Below are positions 8,990-17,412 of a DNA stretch of 64,000 nt, piece by piece. Within the stretch, counting starts at the first letter, position 1; every line of letters begins with the position of its first letter. The stretch covers positions 496,001-560,000 of the forward strand of contig NZ_VFOM01000001.1 of the NCBI RefSeq assembly GCF_006716125.1, given 5' to 3'. Below the pieces are notes generated by a model. The model did no database searches. It saw nothing but the letters and a program-made list of their open reading frames with translations, and had not been told where the DNA came from. A program made the translations under genes and the position numbers. The DNA is from Homoserinimonas aerilata (GTDB lineage: Bacteria; Actinomycetota; Actinomycetes; Actinomycetales; Microbacteriaceae).

Positions 8990-9642
8990 TGGAGCTCCGC
9001 ACGAATAGCCGCTTCCAGGTCCTCAAACGACCTCAATTCGACCTTCGTATCGTTTACGAAGAATGTGGGTGTGGATTCAACCCCGAGCTGACGGCCGTCG
9101 TTGAAGTCGCTCTCAACCCGTTCTAAGGTCTCGGGGTCAGCCACCGCCTCGTCATACTGGTCCATATCGAGGCCTAGGTCCTCGGCGAAAGTGCGGAACA
9201 GCGGTGCGTGGGATTCGCTTGCCTCGCCCCACTCGAGCTGAGTCGAGAAGAGCCGGTTGTACATGGCTTCCAGTTCTCCCTGCTGGGCGGCAGCTTCAGC
9301 GGCGACAGCGGCATTCTTGGAATTGAAGTGGCCGGGGAGCGGAAAGTAGCGAAGTGCGAAAGTGACACGGTCCCCATACCGCTCCCGCAGGTCTTCCACA
9401 TAGGGATGCGCGGCCCCACAGGACTCGCACTCGAAATCGAGAAACTCGACCACCACAACTTCTTCGTTCTCGGCTGTGGTGAGCCGGTGGGTATCCTTGC
9501 GGATCGCGGACGGGAACGCTTCATCGCTGTTCTGAACGTCGTTCGAGGTGTTCTGCGTGAGGGCGATCGCGGCAATGATGATGACGATGACGAGCAGGGC
9601 CAGGATCGTGATGATGCCGGAAATCTTGGCGTTTGTGTTCAC
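8986..9642 (-). CDS. Membrane-anchored DsbA-like thioredoxin-fold oxidoreductase
   Basis: 218 residues with an uncleaved-looking N-terminal helix (about 8-28) and an extracytoplasmic DsbA-type thioredoxin fold. The redox motif is DFECESC (Cys72, Cys75) and the cis-Pro loop is ESTPTFFVND. Proteins of this family introduce or shuffle disulfides in secreted proteins. It opens the cytochrome c maturation operon, with a GGAG site upstream of ATG 9642 and a GTGA overlap with resA. The VKOR gene at 11244-11834 is the natural candidate to reoxidise it (inference). Confidence 0.85.
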   Translation of the reverse strand: MNTNAKISGIITILALLVIVIIIAAIALTQNTSNDVQNSDEAFPSAIRKDTHRLTTAENEEVVVVEFLDFECESCGAAHPYVEDLRERYGDRVTFALRYFPLPGHFNSKNAAVAAEAAAQQGELEAMYNRLFSTQLEWGEASESHAPLFRTFAEDLGLDMDQYDEAVADPETLERVESDFNDGRQLGVESTPTFFVNDTKVELRSFEDLEAAIRAELQ

Positions 9643-9774
9643 AGGGGTTCTCCAAAAACTCGACCGCGCACTCGGCGGGGGTCGATGAAATAGAGCGCCG
9701 GGACGGCGCAGGTCGTGTTGAAACGGTCGCGCACCAAGGTCGCCTAGAGAGCGATCAGCTGGGGCGAGTGGGCT

Positions 9775-10176
9775 TCAGATTCGACTGATTGAGAGAACTA
9801 TGAGCGACGGCGTAGCACTCATGCGGAGAGTGCCTGCAGCGTCGAGACGGGGCAGCATTAGACGCTCGCTCAGTCCAAGAGAACGGCCGATCCTCATGCG
9901 GAGACGAAACGCGAGAAGCGCGATCATGCAACAGACAAGAATTGCGGCGCACACCCCGACCAAAATATCGATCGTCGTCGCTGCTTCAAATCCGACGAGA
10001 CCCGTAGCTGCGTCTGCGCGCGAAATGTCTGCAGAGAATGAAACCGTGTCGTCCATCACCGAAACGGCGTCCGTGGGCGAGACGGAAGCGACCTCAACGC
10101 CGTCTTGCGCATGATGCGTGGCAAGCGTGGCCACGAGTGTGACGAGGAGCAAAAGGAGCGCAGCGGCGTAGCGCAT
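9775..10176 (-). CDS. DUF6153-like small membrane protein, copy 1
   Basis: A 133-residue protein with an N-terminal hydrophobic helix (MRYAAALLLLLVTLVA), a polar middle, a second helix (ILVGVCAAILVCCMIALLAF) and the tail TPSLIVLSISRI. The tail matches PPSLHVLSISRT of the protein at 15192-15638, so both belong to the DUF6153 group found in actinobacterial copper/metal clusters. The function is unknown. ATG 10176 is chosen because AGGAGAG lies upstream and the frame beyond is not protein-like. Compared with copy 2 it lacks the His-rich middle. Confidence 0.65.
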   Translation of the reverse strand: MRYAAALLLLLVTLVATLATHHAQDGVEVASVSPTDAVSVMDDTVSFSADISRADAATGLVGFEAATTIDILVGVCAAILVCCMIALLAFRLRMRIGRSLGLSERLMLPRLDAAGTLRMSATPSLIVLSISRI

Positions 10177-10321
10177 GAGGACGCGGCTCTCCTCTCCTAA
10201 GACGACGGAAACAGCGAACGCTCTTCCGCAAAAATGGTACCTGACCCCAGCAGTGTGCTGTGCAGTCTCCACCCGCCGCTCGAAGAACTTCAGCGCGGCA
10301 ACGAGATAATGGTACAGCGAA

Positions 10322-10511
10322 TGATGTATAGTCATCGCATCGCATTTCGGGCACCGTCCTGTTCGGGTGGGCCTGGGCCGACCCCATCGCAGCCCTCGTC
10401 GTCGCGATATTCGCTATCCGCGAGGGCATCGAAGCATGGCGCGGCGACATCGAGTCACCCTTCGAAGTCCTCGAAGAGATGGTCGAGGACGGCGAGGATC
10501 GCTCTCGATAG
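10322..10511 (+). pseudogene. Deleted cmtR-CDF operon remnant
   Basis: Bases 10350-10511 encode GTVLFGWAWADPIAALVVA and about 34 further residues up to TAG. This matches the C-terminus of the CDF exporter at 18655-19374 (GTVLIGLLLNSLFGWAWAD), minus an in-frame run of eight residues (24 bases). Just before it, TGATGTATAGTCA (10322-10334) is identical to the promoter of the intact cmtR near 19732-19744. The pattern fits an old cmtR-cdf operon that lost nearly all of its interior. Apart from this, 10177-10625 shows no gene. Confidence 0.7.
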
Positions 10512-10625
10512 CCGCCGAAAGCTACACCTGACACAACCGTCTTCCGGAACGTTTTTTCGTTCCGGGGGGCGATTCTGAACTCGGCCCCGTCTGCTTGTTC
10601 GCATCACCCGTCCCCAAGGAGAGTT

Positions 10626-11216
10626 ATGCCCCTGGAATCCACACGTCGTTTCCTCGGGCGCTGGAGTTCGGCCGGGTCCCAGATGTCAGCCCACGGAATG
10701 TCGCGTTCAGGTGGCCGTCGACGACGATTTGCGATCGCCTCTCTCGTCGCGGTCGCAATAGCCCTGATTGATCAAGCCACCAAGGCAGCCGCACTCATGT
10801 ATCTCAGTGAGAACGAACGCATTCCCCTTCTTGGTGACCTCCTCGGCTTGCAGCTCGCCTTCAACCCCGGGACTGTCATGTCGCTCGGATCGAACACGAC
10901 GTGGGTCTTCACGCTCCTCGGGATCCTCGCTTCGATTGCACTATTCGTCGCCGCTGCGCGGGCACCTTCTACTCCGTGGGCCGTCGCCATCGGGTTCGTG
11001 TGGGGCGGAGCGGTTGGGAACCTGACCGATCGTCTGCTCGCTGCCCCTGGATTTGGTCGAGGGCACGTCACTGACTTCCTCGCATACGCAAACCTCTTCA
11101 TTGGCAACCTCGCCGACATCGCCCTCGGAGTCGGTGTCGGACTCGGCATCCTCCTCTCGATGCGCAGCGAGCAACCACAACAGCGTGCCGAAGTGTCGGA
11201 GCGGTCGGCGGAGTAG
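10626..11216 (+). CDS. lspA: Signal peptidase II, copy 2
   Basis: A 196-residue lipoprotein signal peptidase with four hydrophobic helices. The catalytic Asp residues lie in GNLTDRLL (Asp135) and IGNLADIAL (Asp164), with the early family motif ALIDQATKAA. ATG 10626 has a clear AAGGAG upstream; an internal ATG at residue 20 or 25 is possible because the first 30 residues are basic and poorly conserved. It follows the cmtR-CDF remnant, so it may once have been the third gene of that operon. It is clearly diverged from copy 1 (1589-2149). Confidence 0.88.
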   Translation: MPLESTRRFLGRWSSAGSQMSAHGMSRSGGRRRRFAIASLVAVAIALIDQATKAAALMYLSENERIPLLGDLLGLQLAFNPGTVMSLGSNTTWVFTLLGILASIALFVAAARAPSTPWAVAIGFVWGGAVGNLTDRLLAAPGFGRGHVTDFLAYANLFIGNLADIALGVGVGLGILLSMRSEQPQQRAEVSERSAE

Positions 11217-11243
11217 ATCCACCAGCCACCTTGCATCGGCTCG

Positions 11244-11834
11244 TTAGACGATGGTGGCGAGCACATTCAGGCGCAACTGTGCAAGCACTGCGACGGCGAC
11301 GTACGCACAGACGGTCGCCAGTGTCAGCCAAGGCCACACCGCGGCACCGATTCGTGCGGCGACAGGCCCGAAGACACCCGCTCGCGCGTTTCGGCCGGTC
11401 ACGAAGAGGAAGAGTGGAATCGTCGTCACCCACACCACGAGACACCATGGGCACAGTGTGCCGAGCGCATAGATGCTCTGGTGGATGAGCCACACGACTA
11501 GGACGAAAGCTGCCCCAACCCCGAGGTTGAACAGAATCCAGAACCATCGGGCGAAGCGGGGTACCGCCCACACGGAGACGCCCACGCAGAGGACGAGGGA
11601 GAAGCCCGCCAAGCCGAGAAATGGATTCGGGAACCCCAAGACGGCGCCCTGTGCGCTCTCGAGATTCGCCGAGCACTGCACGAGGACGGAGATGTCACAG
11701 CTCAGAGCCTCGGCCGGGTTGATCAGCGCCTCGATCTTCTCGATCGCCAACGCGAGCGATGCGATCAGGCCCAGCGAGCCTGCGACTGAGAGGAACAGAC
11801 CGAAAAAACGTTCACCACGCGGGGACTGCGACAT
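11244..11834 (-). CDS. Vitamin K epoxide reductase (VKOR) family disulfide-generating protein
   Basis: A 196-residue protein with five predicted helices. Two cysteine pairs match bacterial VKOR: the loop pair Cys46/Cys54 (LSCDISVLVQCS) and the quinone-side CXXC Cys128/Cys131 (GTLCPWCLVVW). In actinobacteria VKOR reoxidises DsbA-type proteins with menaquinone, making disulfides in exported proteins. A TTGGAG site precedes ATG 11834. The DsbA-like gene at 8986-9642 is the likely partner. It converges on lspA copy 2 with 27 bases between them. Confidence 0.88.
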   Translation of the reverse strand: MSQSPRGERFFGLFLSVAGSLGLIASLALAIEKIEALINPAEALSCDISVLVQCSANLESAQGAVLGFPNPFLGLAGFSLVLCVGVSVWAVPRFARWFWILFNLGVGAAFVLVVWLIHQSIYALGTLCPWCLVVWVTTIPLFLFVTGRNARAGVFGPVAARIGAAVWPWLTLATVCAYVAVAVLAQLRLNVLATIV

Positions 11835-12045
11835 TGGTTTACAAGCTCCAAGGGTGAATCGGCGCGACGCGGGGTTCGCGGCGGCTCAGGGTGCACTCCG
11901 AGTTTACGAGCCGGTGACCCTTCAGAGGTGACGGGTGACTTGGGCGAGCCTGCCTTGTGAAAACCGCGCCATCTACCGTGCAGGGGGCGGGCATGTGGCT
12001 CTCGGCAACTGGCGCCGCAAGATCCGAAGGTCATTGGTGAGTCTC

Positions 12046-12073
12046 TTGGCGCTATACCCCTGGGGGGTATAGT
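12046..12073 (+). promoter_or_regulatory. CsoR operator and promoter of the copper operon
   Basis: A perfect dyad TATACCCC-TGG-GGGGTATA occupies 12053-12071, matching the known CsoR operator pattern. It covers a TATAGT -10 box (12068-12073), with TTGGCG (12046-12051) as a possible -35 at 16-base spacing. CsoR bound here would block transcription of csoR and the genes after it until Cu(I) releases it. Confidence 0.88.
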
Positions 12074-12095
12074 GTTGTCTGCGAGCGGAGGAACG

Positions 12096-12395
12096 ATGGA
12101 GCACAACGTTACGACCCATGGATACGTCGGCAACAAGGATGCGCTGGTCAAGCGGTTGCGCCGCACGGAGGGTCAAGTGCGCGGTATTCAGAGGATGGTG
12201 GAAGACGACACCTACTGCATGGACATCCTCACGCAGGTCTCCGCAACGACCAAGGCGTTGGAGTCTGTTGCCCTTCTTCTGCTCGAGGATCACCTCAGCC
12301 ACTGCGTGGCAGACGCTACGCGCCAAGGCGGTGCTGTAGCCGACGAGAAGATCCGCGAAGTCTCGGCCGCCATCGCGCGGCTCGTTCGTTCCTGA
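12096..12395 (+). CDS. csoR: Copper-sensing repressor CsoR
   Basis: A 99-residue all-helical CsoR/RcnR-family repressor. The Cu(I) ligands are present as Cys41 (DDTYCMDIL), His66 and Cys70 (EDHLSHC). The DNA-binding helix begins LVKRLRRTEGQVRGIQRM. ATG 12096 follows CGGAGGAACG. The dyad at 12053-12071 immediately upstream implies autoregulation and control of copZ and the ATPase. Confidence 0.94.
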   Translation: MEHNVTTHGYVGNKDALVKRLRRTEGQVRGIQRMVEDDTYCMDILTQVSATTKALESVALLLLEDHLSHCVADATRQGGAVADEKIREVSAAIARLVRS

Positions 12396-12430
12396 CTAGA
12401 CCGTTCACTATCAATCGCAAGGAGCAAGCT

Positions 12431-12760
12431 ATGTGCAGCATTCACATTGTCAACGATCTCGGCCTGGCCGAAAAGGGGAGCAGCGGCTGTGCGTGTGGCG
12501 CCGGTCACTCCACCCCTGTTGAGACCGCTCTTTCCGAGAAGGCGGTGACGACCACGCTCGCCGTCTCCGGGATGACCTGTGGACACTGTGTGTCCACCGT
12601 CACGGAGGAACTCAGCGCGATCGACGGGGTTCAGTCGGTCAACGTGCAGCTCAACGCCGGCGGAGTCTCTTCTGTGAGCGTCGCCAGCGACTCGATGCTC
12701 GACCCCACCACCGTGCGCTCGGCACTGGACGAGGCAGGGTACTCACTCGTCGGGGCCTGA
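12431..12760 (+). CDS. copZ: CopZ-like heavy-metal-associated copper chaperone
   Basis: 109 residues. The C-terminal two thirds are an HMA (ferredoxin-like) domain with the Cu(I) site GMTCGHC (Cys50, Cys53). It has an N-terminal extension with its own cysteines (Cys2, Cys20, Cys22), which might add a second metal site. It probably carries Cu(I) to the ATPase encoded next. It sits 35 bases after csoR with an AAGGAG site. Confidence 0.88.
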   Translation: MCSIHIVNDLGLAEKGSSGCACGAGHSTPVETALSEKAVTTTLAVSGMTCGHCVSTVTEELSAIDGVQSVNVQLNAGGVSSVSVASDSMLDPTTVRSALDEAGYSLVGA

Positions 12761-12903
12761 TGGAAGCGGCGGCGGGTGAGGGCGTGACGTGCTCCTCATG
12801 CGCGCTGCGCATCAGGCACATGCGTGTAGACCCATAATCAATCCACGACCAGTGCCGGTAGGCCCGCACAGCGCGCCGCTTGGTTTGCTTCAAGGAGGAA
12901 CGA

Positions 12904-15159
12904 ATGGCTGAGCATCACCACCCGTCCAGTACACCCGCCCGTCGCGATGATGAGCACACCCATCACCACGACCGCGGCGACCAGGTACACGGTGCGGCTC
13001 GGCCGAGCCCCGAGGCACACGCCGGACACGATGACCACACTGCGGTGTCGGCTCACGAAGGCCATGCCTCGGCCCCCGTGCACGATGGCCACGGCTCTCA
13101 TGGCGGCCACGGCGGCGGGCATTCCGGGCATGGCGATCACGTGGGTCAGTTCCGGCGGTTGTTCTGGATCATGCTCGTGCTCTCCGTGCCCGTGGTGGGC
13201 TTCTCGGGAATGTTTGCCATGATCCTTGGCTACTCGCTCCCGGATGCCGCCTGGGCCGGGTGGATCTCGCCGTTGCTCGGTACCGTCATGTATGTCTGGG
13301 GCGGTGCACCGTTCCTCACCGGCGCGATCGGTGAAATCAAGGCGCGCAAGCCCGGGATGATGCTTCTCATCGGCCTGGCGATTACGGTGGCGTTCTTCGC
13401 ATCCTGGGGGGCAACTCTCGGTCTTCTCGACCATGAGCTGGACTTCTGGTGGGAGTTGGCGCTTCTGATCGTCATCATGCTGTTGGGGCATTGGATCGAG
13501 ATGCGTTCGCTGGCGCAGACGACTTCGGCTCTCGACTCTCTCGCCGCTCTGCTCCCGGATGAAGCCGAGCGAATCGAGGGTGATCTCACCGTCACCGTCC
13601 ATCCTTCCGAGCTTCGTGTCGGCGACCTCGTCGTCGTGCGACCCGGCGGTCGAGTGCCGGCCGACGGCCGGATCGTCGACGGCTCGGCCAGCATGAACGA
13701 GGCGATGATCACAGGGGAGTCGCAGGCCGTGCGGCGCGGCGCAGGCGAGCAGGTCGTGGCCGGAACGGTGGCGACTGACTCGGGCATCCGCATCGAGATC
13801 TCGGCCACGGGCGATGACACGGCCCTCGCGGGCATCCAGCGCCTGGTGGCCGATGCCCAGAACTCCTCTTCCCGTGCGCAGCGGATCGCCGACACCGCAG
13901 CCGGTTGGCTGTTCTGGTTCGCCCTCGGTGCCGGCGTTATCACGGCGGTGGTGTGGACGCTCCTGGGGCTTCCGGATGCCGCCGTCGTGCGCACCATCAC
14001 CGTGCTGGTGATCGCCTGCCCCCATGCGCTCGGCCTGGCAATCCCGCTCGTCGTCTCGATCGCCACCGAGAGGGCCGCGCGCGGGGGAGTGCTCATCAAG
14101 GACCGGCTGGCACTGGAGAGCATGCGCACGGTCAGCGCCGTACTGTTCGACAAGACCGGAACGCTGACCAAGGGCGCTCCGACGGTCACCGAGATTCACG
14201 CCACTGCGGGCATGGACGAGTCGCAGCTCCTCAGGCTCGCGGCATCCGCCGAAGCCGACTCCGAGCATCCTCTCGCCCGTGCGATCGTCAACGCCGCCAC
14301 CGAACGGCAGCTCGCCCTCGAGAAGACGAGTGCCTTCGAGTCGTCGCCAGCGGTGGGCGTCTCCGCCCAGGTCGGGGCGCAGCATGTGCAGGTCGGCGGC
14401 CCGTACCTACTCGAGCAGGAGCACGGGAGCGAGTTGCCGGTCGCGGACCGGTGGCGCGCGGACGGAGCGATCATCCTCCACGTGCTGATCGACGGCGAGG
14501 TCGTCGGCGCGCTCAAGCTCGCCGATGAGATCAGACCCGAATCCCGCGAAGCTGTCGACGCCCTGCGGGCGATTGGTGTGCAGACGGTCATGATCACAGG
14601 GGACGCGGACGCTGTCGCCAAGTCGGTCGCAGACGAACTCGGCATCGAGCGGTATTTCGCGGGGGTGCGACCCGAAGACAAGGCGGCCACCATCAAGCAG
14701 CTGCAGGACGAAGGTCGCACTGTGGCGATGGTCGGTGACGGCGTCAATGACGCACCCGCCCTCGCCCAGGCGGACGTCGGCATCGCGATCGGGGCCGGCA
14801 CCGACGTGGCGATCGCCTCGGCCGGGGTGATCCTCGCCAGCGACGACCCGCGCTCGGTGCTCTCGATCATCGAACTGTCCCGCGCCAGCTACCGCAAGAT
14901 GAAGCAGAACCTGTGGTGGGCGGCCGGGTACAACCTCATCTCCGTGCCTCTGGCGGCCGGCGTGCTGGCCCCCATCGGCTTCGTGCTCCCCATGTCGGTT
15001 GGAGCGATCCTGATGTCGATCTCCACCCTGGTGGTCGCCCTCAACGCTCAACTTCTGCGTCGCCTCGACCTGCGGCCTGAGGCCAGCGCCCGTAGGCTCA
15101 GCGAGCAGCAGCCCTCGGACAGTCGAGCTGCGAAGCTGCCTGCAGGCGTGCAGCCTTAG
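12904..15159 (+). CDS. copB: CopB-type (CPH) P1B heavy-metal ATPase
   Basis: A 751-residue P-type ATPase that pumps copper (or silver) out of the cytoplasm. A His-rich N-terminus (about residues 4-79, many HHH/HxGH repeats) replaces an HMA domain. The actuator loop TGES is at 270-273, the membrane metal motif is CPH (372-374, VIACPHALGLAIP), the phosphorylation site is DKTGT (Asp416), and SEHPLARAI and GDGVNDAPAL follow. CPH rather than CPC places it in the CopB class, often linked to Cu(II)/Cu(I) export. ATG 12904 follows AAGGAGGAACGA. The 143-base gap after copZ holds a weak 9-bp hairpin (12795-12815) and no gene. Confidence 0.92.
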   Translation: MAEHHHPSSTPARRDDEHTHHHDRGDQVHGAARPSPEAHAGHDDHTAVSAHEGHASAPVHDGHGSHGGHGGGHSGHGDHVGQFRRLFWIMLVLSVPVVGFSGMFAMILGYSLPDAAWAGWISPLLGTVMYVWGGAPFLTGAIGEIKARKPGMMLLIGLAITVAFFASWGATLGLLDHELDFWWELALLIVIMLLGHWIEMRSLAQTTSALDSLAALLPDEAERIEGDLTVTVHPSELRVGDLVVVRPGGRVPADGRIVDGSASMNEAMITGESQAVRRGAGEQVVAGTVATDSGIRIEISATGDDTALAGIQRLVADAQNSSSRAQRIADTAAGWLFWFALGAGVITAVVWTLLGLPDAAVVRTITVLVIACPHALGLAIPLVVSIATERAARGGVLIKDRLALESMRTVSAVLFDKTGTLTKGAPTVTEIHATAGMDESQLLRLAASAEADSEHPLARAIVNAATERQLALEKTSAFESSPAVGVSAQVGAQHVQVGGPYLLEQEHGSELPVADRWRADGAIILHVLIDGEVVGALKLADEIRPESREAVDALRAIGVQTVMITGDADAVAKSVADELGIERYFAGVRPEDKAATIKQLQDEGRTVAMVGDGVNDAPALAQADVGIAIGAGTDVAIASAGVILASDDPRSVLSIIELSRASYRKMKQNLWWAAGYNLISVPLAAGVLAPIGFVLPMSVGAILMSISTLVVALNAQLLRRLDLRPEASARRLSEQQPSDSRAAKLPAGVQP

Positions 15160-15191
15160 GGAGCTACTGTGGGACGGGAGGAGGAGCGGCT

Positions 15192-15638
15192 ATGAGCATG
15201 ATCGATGTAGGTCGCGCCCTTCGTCCACGCCGCAGCCTGTGGCGCACTCTGGTCTTCTCCCTGGCTGCGATCGGTGCGATTCTCGTTGGGCTGGTGGCCA
15301 TGCACTCCCTCAATATCGAGGGAGGACACTCGGGGCACGCGGCAAGCAGCCCTGTCGCCGCATCCGCAGATCACCATGCGGATGCGGGTGCCGCAGACGC
15401 CGCAGCGGTTGACCCGCTGGCCAGCCCCGCCGGGTGCGATAGCGACTGTGAACACTCAATGACCGTCATGGCCTGCATCCTGGCCCTGATGGTCACGCTG
15501 ATCGTTCTCGGGGCCTCTCGCGCGACATCCATCAGCGCCGGCATCCTGCGGCTGCTTTCCCCTGTACTGGAGCTCAAAGCGACCCTCGCTCCAGCAGTCC
15601 CGCCTTCTCTCCACGTTCTTTCGATCAGTAGGACCTGA
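15192..15638 (+). CDS. DUF6153 family protein, copy 2
   Basis: A 148-residue protein: basic N-terminus, one helix (LVFSLAAIGAILVGLVAM), an Ala/His/Asp-rich extracytoplasmic segment (GGHSGHAA, DHHADAG) with a CDSDC pair, a second helix (MTVMACILALMVTLIVLGA) and the tail PPSLHVLSISRT. The His and Cys residues suggest metal contact, but the family has no assigned function. It lies 32 bases after the CPH ATPase with GGAGGAG upstream of ATG 15192, so it belongs to the copper operon. Confidence 0.75.
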   Translation: MSMIDVGRALRPRRSLWRTLVFSLAAIGAILVGLVAMHSLNIEGGHSGHAASSPVAASADHHADAGAADAAAVDPLASPAGCDSDCEHSMTVMACILALMVTLIVLGASRATSISAGILRLLSPVLELKATLAPAVPPSLHVLSISRT

Positions 15639-15720
15639 TTGCGGCCGCGCCGGCAATGCCGGCACAGCCCTGCCGCCTCCAAGCGGCTCAATCAACCTTC
15701 CTATTGACCGAAAGACGATC

Positions 15721-16314
15721 ATGAAAATTCGTACACTGACCCTCGCAACCGGCGTGCTCGCCGCAGCACTCGTGCTCGCAGGCTGCTCCACCACCGGCGA
15801 CACCGGGATGGAGGGCATGGACCACGGGTCGAGCACCTCACCTGCAGACGACTCCAGCAACGCCGAGTTCAACGATGCCGATGTGAACTTCGCCATGGGC
15901 ATGGCGGTCCACCATGAGCAGGCCATCGAAATGTCCGAAACCCTGCTGGCGAAGGACGGCGTCGATGAACGTGTCGCCGCCCTCGCCGAAGACATCAAAG
16001 CGGCCCAGGCGCCCGAGATTCAGACCATGAACACCTGGCTCGAAGAGTGGGGTGCCGACACCGAGATGGGCGGCATGGATCACGGCGGCATGATGTCGGA
16101 AGACGACATGGCCGCACTCGAACAGGCGACAGGGCCCGAGGCATCAAGCCTCTTCCTCGAGCAGATGATCGAACACCACGAGGGTGCGATCCAAATGGCA
16201 CAGGACGAGTTGGACACCGGCACGAACGCCGACGCGCTCGACTTGGCTCAGAAGATCGTCGACGACCAGAACGCCGAGATCACTGAGATGCAGCAGCTGC
16301 TCGACACCCTGTAG
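15721..16314 (+). CDS. DUF305 copper-associated lipoprotein
   Basis: A 197-residue lipoprotein: signal helix with lipobox VLAGC (Cys22), then a Met/His/Asp-rich linker (GMEGMDHGSS) and two ferritin-like DUF305 repeats. The repeat signatures are MAVHHEQAIEMS and MIEHHEGAIQMAQDEL, separated by GGMDHGGMMSEDDM. DUF305 proteins commonly accompany copper exporters and the Met/His motifs suit Cu(I) binding outside the membrane; the exact role is not established. The lspA products of this island could process it. Confidence 0.85.
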   Translation: MKIRTLTLATGVLAAALVLAGCSTTGDTGMEGMDHGSSTSPADDSSNAEFNDADVNFAMGMAVHHEQAIEMSETLLAKDGVDERVAALAEDIKAAQAPEIQTMNTWLEEWGADTEMGGMDHGGMMSEDDMAALEQATGPEASSLFLEQMIEHHEGAIQMAQDELDTGTNADALDLAQKIVDDQNAEITEMQQLLDTL

Positions 16315-16420
16315 CGGCCGGTCACGTGCTGGAGCCGACGTTTACCGCTGCAGCACACCGACTTCCTCGTTTTCCGTGCCGTCTCACCGTGGCGGCTACC
16401 TATTCAACGATTGGTGTTCG

Positions 16421-16522
16421 ATGAGCACACGAAACACATTTCTCCTCTTGGCGGCCGCCGTGCTGTTGGCCGTCCTGCTTGGCGCCACCGTGATCGCGCT
16501 GTACCTGATGAGTGTCCGATGA
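16421..16522 (+). CDS. 33-residue single-helix membrane micropeptide
   Basis: ATG 16421 to TGA 16522 encodes 33 residues: MSTRNT, then one hydrophobic helix (FLLLAAAVLLAVLLGATVIA) and LYLMSVR. Its stop overlaps the ATG of the next gene (ATGA), a coupling that argues for real translation, though no strong ribosome-binding site was seen. I do not recognise a family. It could be a small subunit for the copper lipoproteins or simply a translational leader for the next gene. Confidence 0.45.
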   Translation: MSTRNTFLLLAAAVLLAVLLGATVIALYLMSVR

Positions 16523-17412
16523 GCGGCCGCTCGCGCATCGGAGTGTCGGTGCTCGCCGGGGCCGCTGCGGCAGCGTTACTGAGCGGCTGTTCTACCGCCG
16601 CGACAGAACCTGTTCCGGCACCTGCGGACGTGGCGGCAGCATTCGAGCACATCCACGGCCTCGAGGTCGACCCCGAAAGCGGCGCTCTTCTGGTCGCTAC
16701 ACACGGGGGAATATTCCAGCTGACCGAGGCCGCCGACGGTACTGAATTGAGCGGCCCTCTCGGCGGCCTCGACATCGACGCAATGGGCTTCACTCTGAAC
16801 AATGGAGTGGCCTACGCGTCGGGTCACCCAGGACCGGGCACGCCCGACACATTCGGCTCACCCCATCTCGGACTGATTAGAAGCCCGGACCTGGGCCGAA
16901 GCTGGGTGAACGTCTCACTGACCGGCACGACCGACTTCCACGATCTGACCATCTCTCTGGGCCACCACAAGCGTATCTACGGGCTGGATTCCAGCTCTGG
17001 AACTGTGCGAAAAACCGACGACGGCCAGACGTGGACCGACGGAGCAGCCCTTGCCGCCCGCGACATACTCGCTCCCGATGAGAACCCTGACCTGCTCTAC
17101 GCCACAACAGAGGAGGGGCTTTCTGTCAGCACGGATGGTGGAGAGTCGTTCATTTTGGATCGGCTCGCCCCACTTCTTTACCTCATTGCATCCGGCGGGG
17201 ACGACTGGCTTGTGGGCATCGATGTCGACGGGACCCTCTGGTACCAGCCGCTCGAAGGCGGGCCATGGTCTCAGGGAGGGGTCACAGACGGGGTGCCGCA
17301 AGCCATGACCGTCGATGCTGCCAACGGCCGAGTGATCATCGCGGATGACCGCGGCATCGTCGCCACCGACGACTACGGAGACACCTGGGAGGTCCTGCGG
17401 CCGGCGGAGTAA
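16519..17412 (+). CDS. F510_1955-type beta-propeller lipoprotein
   Basis: A 297-residue secreted lipoprotein (lipobox LLSGC, Cys24). The mature part shows repeated Asp-box/BNR-like elements (RSPDLGRSWVNVS, RKTDDGQTWTDG, VSTDGGESFI, TDDYGDTWEVL), as in sialidase-type propellers. Proteins of this kind, annotated as F510_1955 family glycosylhydrolases, recur in actinobacterial copper clusters next to DUF305 genes; no catalytic activity is established. ATG 16519 overlaps the preceding small ORF. Confidence 0.75.
   Translation: MSGRSRIGVSVLAGAAAAALLSGCSTAATEPVPAPADVAAAFEHIHGLEVDPESGALLVATHGGIFQLTEAADGTELSGPLGGLDIDAMGFTLNNGVAYASGHPGPGTPDTFGSPHLGLIRSPDLGRSWVNVSLTGTTDFHDLTISLGHHKRIYGLDSSSGTVRKTDDGQTWTDGAALAARDILAPDENPDLLYATTEEGLSVSTDGGESFILDRLAPLLYLIASGGDDWLVGIDVDGTLWYQPLEGGPWSQGGVTDGVPQAMTVDAANGRVIIADDRGIVATDDYGDTWEVLRPAE

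Noticed and set aside
12838..14385. Long open frame (515 codons) on the minus strand
   Set aside because: It is the mirror of the CPH ATPase gene; its translation is His/Arg-rich without domains, while the + strand shows every P-type ATPase motif.
15456..15998. Minus-strand frame between DUF6153 and DUF305 genes
   Set aside because: It overlaps both on the opposite strand and has no ribosome-binding site or family match.
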